Source of the DNA: Corythucha ciliata | Taxonomy: Eukaryota; Arthropoda; Insecta; Hemiptera; Tingidae | Direction of reading: 5' to 3' | NCBI GenBank assembly: GCA_038030265.1 | Contig: CM075937.1 | Location: 31,414,198 to 31,478,197 of the forward strand | DNA: 64,000 nt | In this document: positions 57,401-64,000 of the stretch, piece by piece | Layout: each line of letters opens with the position of its first letter | Numbering within the stretch: the first letter of the stretch is position 1 | Notes under the pieces: generated by a model | Databases searched by the model: none | What the model saw: only the letters and a program-made list of their open reading frames with translations | Told to the model about the DNA's origin: nothing | Program-made: the position numbers and the translations under genes

Positions 57401-60400
57401 AGGCCCATACGCAACGATCAGGAGGCAAACATCTGTAAAATTGGATCCTTCCAGGCCGTAAAATTGCAAGCGATCTAGAATCAACTGGTGATTTATAGTG
57501 ATTTTTTGACCATTTCAACCCCTATAATTTCAGTGAAATTTCAAGTTTCAGAGTCAATTGTTTAATCACTCTGGGCTAGCTGGCTCCGACTACAATGCCC
57601 ATAACCTGACGAATAGCATTGTTTGATTGATTGGTAAATGTTTTGTGAGTTTGCAAGTTCGGGCCCCTAATTTAAGCAAGAATACAAGTTTCCTGGCTGA
57701 ATGTCCGCGAAATCGAGAGTTTCGGGTCTTCGGGTGTTAGAAGTAATAATTTTGATACCATAATTTGTTTCATTAAGCCGAACTTCCTCCTCTATTTTCA
57801 CCACCCTCTCTTCAAAAATGTCGAAAAGTTTCGGTAGTTTTCGAAGGGCTTTGTTATATTAAATTTTTGTACCGTATTTTATAATACCTAAACGTGTGAA
57901 TTTAAACGATTTTTTTGAAATTTCATCCCCCCCCCCATCAAAGTTTTCGATAAATCTCAATGGAACCCAGGGCTTTCGTTACATTAAATTATTGAGTCGA
58001 ATTTTAGAGCGCTAAGATGAATTAGTGAAGTTCAACGCTATTTTTACACTTCCACACCGGAAGGACCACCCCCACACCTTGACTTTTTTGAAAAATTAAA
58101 ATGGTAATTAAAGGCTACTCTAACATGGAGTATTCGTACTGAATATGATGCATCTAGAATCAACTGGTGATTTATAGTGATTTTTTGACCATTTCAACCC
58201 CTATTTTCCCCCCTCCACCTTGACCGATTTTGCCCAAGTGCAATACCGACCGGGGTCTTATGACTACTGATTTTTGTGCCAAAGTGCGTTCCGCTAAATT
58301 GATTTCTTCGAGAGTTATCGTGCTAACAAGAAAACGGCCATAATATTATAAATAAATCAATCAATACATATATAAATATATAATATATATATATGAATTC
58401 CGGCATTTTCAGAATGAAATGCACTAAAAGAAAATGTTGCACTGGTACGGTTAAGTGGGCTTTGGCATTGGAAATAGGCTTCAACCGGCACGACCGAACA
58501 GAGTTGAACGAATGGTGTCTGGGACTCTATATAGGCTAGGGGGAAATTAACCCAAGTTTTTCTTTTTCTTGGTCGAATTAAGAGTTCCTAAAGCTCAAAA
58601 CTGTATTTTGAGGGTTACATTTTCAGATTTCGTTGTGGAATAAATGACAGGGGAAAAGCTTTGGTTTTGTCTCTGGGTCCTCTCCAATGACCACCCTTAC
58701 ACCGCCTAATAAATTGGTAGTAATCTACTGTAGAGTAGTAAACTACTGAATTTGTAAATTTTGCTTAAGAGTCTGATCTAGTATTGCACTCTACAACTGT
58801 CCCTCCCCCCAATCATTTTACAGTTTTAATGCAGAATGCATTTCTTATGTCATAAGGTGCCTACGCCCGTGCATAAAACCGTAGTGCCTCACCGGCCAAA
58901 CCGTGCGACCTTTGATTTAGTCCTCAGTTATTGAAAGTGCCATTATTTTTAGTTGAGGCCCGATATCACCGTTTACAAATTACAAGGAAATGACTTACCA
59001 ATTTCGAACCTTCCCTAATATCTATCGTTGGCGTAGATAAACAAGTATTCTCCTCGTACGTTAAATCCGTAAGTTCATGACATGCCCGATTTCGCTTGTT
59101 GATTATTGTATTGTCAATTAATTATTACGATTTTACGTCATTTTTTGAGATAATATAATTAATGTTATAAAATAAGAGATCCGTATAGAGTTATGGGGGA
59201 GGTCATTTGTACAAATTATTTGATGGGAGGGACTTATTTTTTTAGTTTAAAGAGTTCCCGGCCCATTTCGTTTCTTCCGTTTCTTTCTTCATATTAATGG
59301 GCTTCTTCATTTTATACATATAACATGGTGACTTCCTATCACTAACGAATTGAACAGGAACAATAACCGAGATGATGGTTCGACTTTAATCGTATTAAAT
59401 GATTTTTAGAAAGCTGACTGGATGACAACAACCTGCAATCATGCCCTGTACGCAATTGTTGATGTCTTCACTCAATACTTTCCAGTACTTGGTCCTCTGT
59501 TACTCCAAGATTTGTACAATCAGCTTCTTTGGTGTGTACAACAAAGTAAGTGCCTACCTTTGTCATTCATTATATGATTCCCACATTTCGCTTTACATTT
59601 CATTTACGTATAATTGCCTGGAATTCTCAGAAAATAAACAGTTGGCTATGTCGAGTACAAACTGTTTGGACAATTTGGTTATTTCAACCGGACAACAGTT
59701 TTCCGAAGAAACCTGGGACATGACCTGTAAGTGCCTTTTGAGAATGTTTGACTCAACGGCGCCTCATGACCTTCTCACTTGGACACCCGAAGAGAAAGCT
59801 CATCAGGTAAGGCTAGACTGTAAAACAATAAGTTCAAGTTTGGTCCCAGTGTGTGCACAACGTTAAAGAAAAAATCAGGCCACTTCCTCCTTGAACCGTG
59901 GTATTTGTAATTTTTTTCATGCAGCCTGAACTGTATTCAATACAGAACGCAGTTCACCTTGAGTTGATTCAGACTGTGGACAACATCGTGTTCTACCCTT
60001 CCACGTCTAAAAAAGAAGACGCTGAGAATTTGGCTTTGGCTCAGGTAAGAGTTTCTTTTACTGTTTTGTCACGGTTGAGAGGGTGAAAAAAGTGCTCAGC
60101 TTATTCACTTTTCAAAGGGCGAGCTCGGGGAACATTTGGCGGAGACACAGCGTGAAGAACAGGGCATGTACACGTCTCTAAGCACGCGTCATCTGATGAT
60201 TCTCGTCGACTGTCTACTCAAAACGCATGGTCTCGCGAAAAAGTTCAACATGAACCACAATCAGAGAAATCTTCTATGGAAGGCCGGCGTCTACGACAAA
60301 AAGCCGGATCTCATCGCTCAGGAGACGGCGAGTCTCGCCAGCGCCTTACGAATTCTTCTTAAGATGTCCTGTGACGAGAATCGTCGAAACGCCTGGCCTT

Positions 60401-60778
60401 CGATTCAACACACGCTGATTGGCGTCTCGAACGAAATGATTTCCTACTTCTTAGCCATTCCTTCGGAGACTCACCGTTCCGAGTGGACATCTCTCCTTCT
60501 TTTATTTTTTACTCGACTTTTGAAAATGCCGGACGATAAAGTAAGTCTTATTTTCTTCTTTTTAAAAACAAACATCGAGTTTCATGATTGTTTTGTCTTT
60601 TATTTAAAAAAAATAGCTGGCTATCCACATCAAAGCCCACTACCCGGTGCTGTGTAATTTGATAGCTCTTGATTTAAAACCTGAGCTGAGGTCGCTGCTG
60701 ACTAAGTTGTTCCTACGAGTGGGGCCACTTTTCTCCATTAGCAACAATCATGCCCTGCAGTCAGTGACGACAGCATGA
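42413..60778 (+). CDS. ARFGEF1/2: Brefeldin A-inhibited guanine nucleotide-exchange protein (ARFGEF1/2, Sec71 family)
   Basis: This large Golgi/trans-Golgi exchange factor loads GTP on ARF1-class GTPases to start coat recruitment. Exons: 42413-42536, 48479-48657, 48722-49045, 49112-49214, 49274-49380, 49444-49601, 49672-49906, 49966-50135, 50220-50398, 50465-50630, 50690-50849, 50907-51064, 51192-51430, 51633-51784, 51869-51997, 54069-54354, 54419-54546, 54648-54943, 55010-55182, 55244-55404, 55895-56140, 56295-56354, 59410-59545, 59631-59806, 59925-60044, 60118-60540, 60617-60778. Phases agree throughout, giving 1649 residues. Order of domains: DCB (about 1-210), HUS with NYDCD at 454-458, Sec7 (about 570-765, catalytic E667), then HDS repeats. 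Length matches insect Sec71 and is shorter than the vertebrate proteins, mainly between DCB and HUS. The start matches the family motif ([11 protein letters not shown]). Introns 1, 15 and 22 are 5.9, 2.1 and 3.1 kb; the rest are short. Confidence 0.95.
43164..43804 (-). mobile_element. 641 bp GC-rich rearranged insertion with 12 bp target duplication
   Basis: The direct repeat CTGGTGATCTTT flanks the piece exactly (43152-43163 and 43805-43816). Inside, about 43164-43275 is repeated directly at about 43502-43612, and about 43215-43410 is repeated in inverted orientation at about 43610-43804. A 12 bp duplication plus internal inversion suits target-primed (LINE-machinery) insertion with twin priming. 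Orientation minus is a guess from the AT-rich left end. The frames inside (43192-43653 plus, 43799-43386 minus) reflect GC content; no known protein is recognised. Confidence 0.65.
44391..44688. repeat. ~300 bp foldback with ggccacacac ends
   Basis: The left end gaggccacacacggtgaaac, then atgcttgacaagcatg, is mirrored by catgcttgtcaagcatg and gatcgtgtgtggccccc at the right. Inner boxes cacacacgatcaaa and tgcttgtcaag repeat several times. Confidence 0.75.
44850..46240 (+). repeat. 18 bp minisatellite (aaccacagcaaagctcca) interrupted by an insertion
   Basis: Degenerate units of about 18 bases run from 44850 to 45084 and resume at 46093-46240. The 997 bp GC-rich element splits them. The best-preserved units are at 46130-46180. 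This family is distinct from the 30 bp arrays. Confidence 0.7.
45085..46081. mobile_element. 997 bp GC-rich retroelement-like insertion with 11 bp target duplication
   Basis: GGGTCCTACAA occurs exactly at both edges (45074-45084 and 46082-46092). There are no inverted termini and no TG...CA LTR ends. The 11 bp duplication fits LINE-machinery insertion better than a DNA transposon. One end (minus-strand cggaatcctaagtggattat) is shared with the fragment at 18075-18230. Overlapping frames such as 45186-45605 do not resemble a known protein. A C-run lies at 45348-45358. Confidence 0.65.
46782..47221. mobile_element. 440 bp foldback element with hairpin-forming tips
   Basis: Arms of about 84 bp (46782-46864 and 47138-47221) are nearly perfect inverse copies. 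Each tip carries its own small hairpin, CCGACAG-CAGC-CTGTCGG, followed by aaagtgca-ttcattta. Related boxes (ctccggcagctgg, then agtgcatttcat) occur at the tips of the family at 29.7 and 30.6 kb and inside the 27 kb palindrome. Confidence 0.75.
50577..51430 (+). other. ARFGEF Sec7 catalytic domain (exons 10-13)
   Basis: The domain begins near [16 protein letters not shown] and ends near [13 protein letters not shown]. The glutamic finger is E667 in [11 protein letters not shown] (codon 51000-51002). The hydrophobic groove motif reads [16 protein letters not shown]. Four positions known to control brefeldin A sensitivity in ARNO (F190, A191, S198, P208) are here Y703, S704, D711 and M721, the sensitive set. 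Three short introns interrupt the domain. Confidence 0.9.
52480..52650 (+). repeat. Short 30 bp minisatellite block in ARFGEF intron 15
   Basis: Five to six degenerate units (cgctaattcgcgactaaag and relatives) end with ccctaatttaacgccgcgta, a terminal variant also seen near 63740 at the end of another array. Confidence 0.75.
52860..53250. mobile_element. 391 bp TTAA-flanked foldback MITE (copy 2)
   Basis: Same family as 14552-14910. The tips are TTAAGGTGGGGTTTCAGGCG and its inverse, with TTAA at 52860-52863 and 53247-53250. The arms include gcaagatctaacgtcactg and gcacataaattttggctcc. Confidence 0.8.
53247..53645. mobile_element. Second TTAA element sharing a TTAA with its neighbour
   Basis: A different foldback of about 400 bp starts at the very TTAA (53247-53250) that ends the previous element and finishes at TTAA 53642-53645. 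Its tips are TTAAGAGGGAG and, inverted, TTAAGCGGGAG. Arms contain gtacgatctt and ttacgtaa-like boxes, and aaatctccaggatt variants. Confidence 0.7.
55475..55744. repeat. 270 bp foldback in ARFGEF intron 20
   Basis: gaaatccgtagcatatgata at the left is mirrored by tatcatatgatacggatttc at the right, 26 bp arms with two mismatches. Confidence 0.65.
56295..56354 (+). CDS. ARFGEF1/2: ARFGEF exon 22: 60-nt candidate cassette exon with NAGNAG acceptor
   Basis: This 20-codon exon ([20 protein letters not shown]) has phase 0 on both sides. Joining exon 21 directly to exon 23 gives [13 protein letters not shown], which matches the usual family junction, so exon 22 looks optional. Its acceptor is ccagcag, allowing either CAG to be used and adding or dropping one glutamine. 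The donor is acg|gtacgt. It may be a real alternative exon or a false one; transcript reads would decide. Confidence 0.5.
56735..56925. repeat. ~190 bp foldback, ~50 bp arms
   Basis: gtaaattttttgaccgtttt and gtctgtttttctttttt at the left are mirrored by aaaaaagaaaaacagac and aaaacggtcaaaaaatttac at the right. Confidence 0.75.
57736..58430 (+). mobile_element. Repeat family with agtgcatttcatt ends, copy 3 (left tip lost)
   Basis: Homology to copy 1 begins at agaagtaataattttgata and ends with cagaatgaaatgcactaaaa. The left tip is missing and the segment just before the right tip is deleted after an AT microsatellite. Confidence 0.75.
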
Positions 60779-61756
60779 CACGGCCCAAGTTTTTTCAAAA
60801 ACTTACTTGCACCTCCACCCGTTATTCTCACCTTTACCTAGGCCTCCCTCCTCCATTGGCGGCACCTCACTCATTTTCCCGTCTAGTCATGCCACTTTTT
60901 TTCTCTTTTCTTTTTTAAATCAATGTATCCTGAGAAAATATTCACTTGAAATCATTTCTTCGACCTTGTCTTCGATTTCCTACGTGATACTTAATGAATC
61001 CATGTTTTGATTTTTTCGAGGAGAAAGGAAATAACAAATAGTGGCTGTGGTCGGTATTGTATTATTTAGTGCAATCGATTGGCTTTTGTTTCGTTTGCTT
61101 CGGTAAATAAAATGTTACTTACCAACTGTCAAATATATTTATTACAGTTTGTTGTTAATTTTAAGACATTATTATACAAATTAAAAAGTCAGTTATCAAT
61201 GTTAATATTTTTTTGTCGCCATTGATCGAAAGAGCGGAAAAGACGGCAATTCCATTGGGCAGCATGGGTCAGATTGGCCAAAGATGGATTTAAAAAAGCA
61301 GATGATTGGCTTGAAAATGACGAAAAGTAAACCGCTATTGCACTCTGGCGGATAGTCCCTCGAAGTAACAAAATTTGGTGAAATCGTCGTTGATGAAATT
61401 GGTTTATGCTCTGTAAAAACACACCAGCAAAGTATGAGAAAGGTAAATTGGCATTAAATCAAGATCCGTTTCCTTAAAACTTGGATTTTTCTCAAACAGC
61501 AGTTTTGAACTTGGAGAGTTTGCAACATCGAAAAAACCCCTTCCGCTCATAAATGCTAACCAATAGCCCATGACGTGCATTGCACCTCATGCTCTGTTCT
61601 GACTACACTACTCAAGAATGATATAAAATTTGCTAACATAACTGACAAAAGAAATAAAATCTGAAATTTCAGTGCTGGACCCCCTCCCTCCTACGCCAAC
61701 GCTTCTGCCGGAAATAAACAATTTTCAAGAAACTTCCAATATTATGGAGATTTTGA
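60779..61756. other. ARFGEF 3' flank, then intergenic
   Basis: The first about 350 bases are the likely 3'UTR, ending near the AATAAA at 61106-61111. Beyond that I recognise nothing up to the foldback at 61757. Confidence 0.5.
61106..61111 (+). terminator. ARFGEF poly(A) signal AATAAA
   Basis: A canonical AATAAA lies 328 bases after the stop codon, in cggtaaataaaatgtt. It is the first perfect signal downstream of the gene that I saw. Confidence 0.6.
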
Positions 61757-61898
61757 AAGAAGTAAATAGTATATTACACAACGAGTGAGGGAAGTAGAAT
61801 TTTGCACGCGAGTTTTGTTTGGCTCAGGCCGAGTGGGCTGAAAAAACGAACGAGGCAATTCTACCCCCTCACTCGTTGTGTAATATACTTTTTTCTCC
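61757..61898. repeat. ~140 bp foldback, ~50 bp arms
   Basis: gtatattacacaacgagtga and agtagaatt at the left are mirrored by aattctac and tcactcgttgtgtaatatac at the right. A second hairpin (gccaacttcacgt against acgtgaagttggc) follows at about 61908-61961. Confidence 0.8.
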
Positions 61899-61989
61899 AT
61901 AAAAAAGCCAACTTCACGTCATAAGATTTCACTCGTTTTTCTATCCAAACGTGAAGTTGGCGTTGGTCCAATTGCGCAGGTCTAGATTC

Positions 61990-62640
61990 CTTTCAAAAAC
62001 ATCATTTCTCAGGGTTGGCCCATTCAAATTGAAAATCTATTTCGCAAAGCTATCTCGCAAAAAAAAATTGCTAAATAATAAACCAAATATCGCGCGGCTG
62101 ACCTCGTACAGTCGGCTCGTTTAAAACCAAGTTTCGCGGGGCCGCAGCTCCCTGAAAAAAACAAAAAAATCGTGAAATTGGTTTATTAAAAACCAACTTC
62201 ACGGTACAGGCTCGCCCACAAAAACAAATTTCGTAGCTTTGGCTGCTGCAATAATATAATTTCGCGCTGTTGACCAGTTCAAAAAGCAATTTCACTGTAT
62301 GTTGGCTCAAAAGTAAAAGTGCGGTTCCAAAACAATTCAGCTGGATTGACTCACCCCTCCCCCTCGAAATAATAATTTCACGGGTTAGGATCACTCGAAA
62401 AGCTAGTTGCCTAGTTGGGGCTAGTAGCCTAGTTGGGCAATTTTGCGCGTACGACATAATTTCGACTCCATCAAATCTCAAATTTCTTTGAGTTGGTTCG
62501 TTCGAACCCAATTTTGTGGGGCTTGCTCCCTGAAAAAACAAAATTCGGAGATTTCAGTGCATCAAAAACTCAATTTTACGGTTCCTACCCATTCCACTCC
62601 CACGTATTTCGCGGATTTAGACGCCTTTCAATAAGTACCT
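61990..62640 (+). repeat. Degenerate ~45 bp tandem repeat
   Basis: Units contain aatttcgcgg or a variant, then ggctc or ggcc, then an A-rich stretch. They recur roughly every 40-50 bases with strong drift. This family differs from the 30 bp one that follows it. Confidence 0.45.
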
Positions 62641-63775
62641 CAGATTTGTGGATCTGATCAATGTGCTAATTCCCTACTAAAAATTTAAACAAAATGGAAA
62701 TTTGCAGCTAAAATTGAGAAAAAGCGCTAATTCAAGGCTAAGATTGAGAAACATCACTGAATTCGCCGATAAAGTGTGGTGAAATTTCTAATTTAAATAC
62801 AAGTCTTCGCGCCTTTTGAATACAACCTTGTGGCTAAAATTGAGAAAAACGGCAAACTACAGTCAAAAGTAAAACAGAATTGCTGATGCGAAGATGAGAT
62901 ACAAAAATGTAAATGAAGAACAATGTTAATTTGCGGTCAGTAAGCAATATTAGCTGCTAAAATTGAGGAAAATACTCATTTTCAGCCTTAAGTTGATAAA
63001 AAGGGCTAATTCGCTGTTACACATTGAAAAAAAAGTTGCTAGAAAACACTAATACGCTTCTATTATTAAGAAAATGCGCCGAAAAAATTGAGAAAATCAC
63101 TAATTCGTGGTTAAAAACGGTAAAAATTTCTATTTGAGTCAACAATTAAAAGTACGCCAATTTGCGGCTTCTGAAGGCAACGTTGATTCTAAAATTGGGG
63201 AAAAGCGCCAATTTATGGCTATAGATGGAAGCCCCATTAATGCGTGGCTAAAACTGGGATCAGCGTTTGGTGAACAAAAAAATGCTAATTTGCGCAAAAA
63301 AAGTTGGAAAAACCCGCTATTTCGCGGCTAATATTCAGGAAAACATTTGGAAAAAACGACAATTATTAGCTCAAACTCAGAAAATTGCTATTTCCCTGCT
63401 AAAATAGCCCTGCAAATATACAGCTAAAAATTGATGAACACGCTAACTCATGGAAAATTAGGAAAAAACGCTAATTCACGTGATAAAAACGCTGCTAAAG
63501 TTGAGAAAAAGAGCAAATTCATTGCTATTTATGGCGAGGGGAGGGAACCGCTAATCCGAGGCTAAATTAGGGAAAACCGTTACACCCGGTCAAAACTGAG
63601 AAAAACGCTAATGTGTGGGTTAAGTTGTCAAAAAGCACTTATTCGAATTGAGAAATTCGAGGATTAAACTGGGCATAAGCGCTAATCAGTGGATAAGTTG
63701 TGGAAATAGTGCACAATTCGTGGTTAAAATAAAGAAGAGGCCACAGTTTAACGCTACGTAAAAATTACATTTCTT
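62640..63775 (+). repeat. 30 bp minisatellite array (about 35 units)
   Basis: The same unit family as at 25-26.6 and 31-34.6 kb. Bases 63140-63300 parallel 25470-25640 and 33920-34090 block by block (cgccaatttgcggcttctga, then gcgccaatttatggc). The array ends with acagtttaacgctacgta, as in intron 15 of ARFGEF. Confidence 0.85.
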
Positions 63776-63782
63776 TTTTATA

Positions 63783-64000
63783 TATACAGGGTGGATCCGT
63801 ATAAGTGTGACAAAAATTTTTGGGTAAAACTACGTTAAAAGTGGAGTAAAATGGTACCTTCGGAAGTGTCCTACGTCGATCCTTTCCGGAGTTATGATTT
63901 TTTTGTGTTTAAAAAAGTAACCAATGCTTGCTTCAAAAAATCCGCAATTTCTCGGCTTACATCGCACCAAATCCAAAAAGTGATGCCATTTTCAGAAACT
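63783..64000 (+). mobile_element. Start of another element with tatacagggtgg tip (cut by window end)
   Basis: Right after the array comes tatacagggtgg, then ATAAGTGTGACAAAAA, then ttttgggt, matching the tips of the 2 kb foldback at 26812. Beyond the first about 50 bases the sequences differ, so this is a related but distinct element. Confidence 0.55.

Larger units (their letters stand above)
56355..59409 (+). other. ARFGEF intron 22 (3.1 kb)
   Basis: It contains a foldback (56735-56925), a fragment of the 13.5 kb foldback family (about 56992-57040), a short piece of the agtgcatttcatt family (57479-57523) and its third large copy (57736-58430). Nothing is recognised in 58440-59400. Confidence 0.8.

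Overview
This is a 64 kb piece of an AT-rich animal nuclear genome. It has spliced genes with many short (57-210 nt) GT-AG introns, no operons, and heavy loads of inverted-repeat transposons and minisatellites. The gene content and the type of repeats suggest an arthropod, probably an insect; this is inference from style, not proof. Three conserved genes can be read in full. NDUFA9 (plus strand, 3952-5148) encodes the 39 kDa subunit of mitochondrial complex I and has no intron in its coding region. MARCHF6 (TEB4/Doa10 family; minus strand, 38448 down to 29196, 10 coding exons, 905 residues) encodes an ER membrane ubiquitin ligase of ER-associated degradation. ARFGEF (BIG1/BIG2, Drosophila Sec71 family; plus strand, 42413-60778, 27 coding exons, 1649 residues) encodes a Golgi Sec7-domain exchange factor for ARF GTPases. 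I placed each splice junction by hand on GT/AG sites, reading-frame phase and family similarity. Both multi-exon models close in frame from start to stop.

Layout: 1-3.5 kb, an old minisatellite and a 2.4 kb element with inverted termini. 3.5-5.2 kb, NDUFA9, followed 50 bp later by a 1.4 kb inverted-terminal element. 6.6-29 kb, a gene desert made mostly of foldback elements. These include a 2.65 kb inverted repeat whose loop carries a broken ORF, a hAT-like composite with an exact 8 bp target duplication, and a 2 kb near-palindrome. 29-38.5 kb, MARCHF6, whose intron 8 alone is 5.6 kb and is filled with 30 bp repeats and two copies of another repeat family. 38.5-42.4 kb, the spacer between the divergent MARCHF6 and ARFGEF. 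42.4-60.8 kb, ARFGEF, whose introns 1, 15 and 22 hold most of its repeats, including two GC-rich insertions with 11 and 12 bp target duplications and two abutting TTAA-flanked elements. 61-64 kb, more foldback and minisatellite sequence.

The three genes do not form a pathway. MARCHF6 (ER quality control) and ARFGEF (Golgi traffic) are divergent neighbours 4 kb apart with no evidence of a shared promoter. I found no tRNA, rRNA, CRISPR array or clearly new biochemical system. The most unusual content is the repeat architecture: one 30 bp minisatellite family occurs in at least six arrays, all in the same orientation, and at least one array sits inside a hAT-like mobile element.
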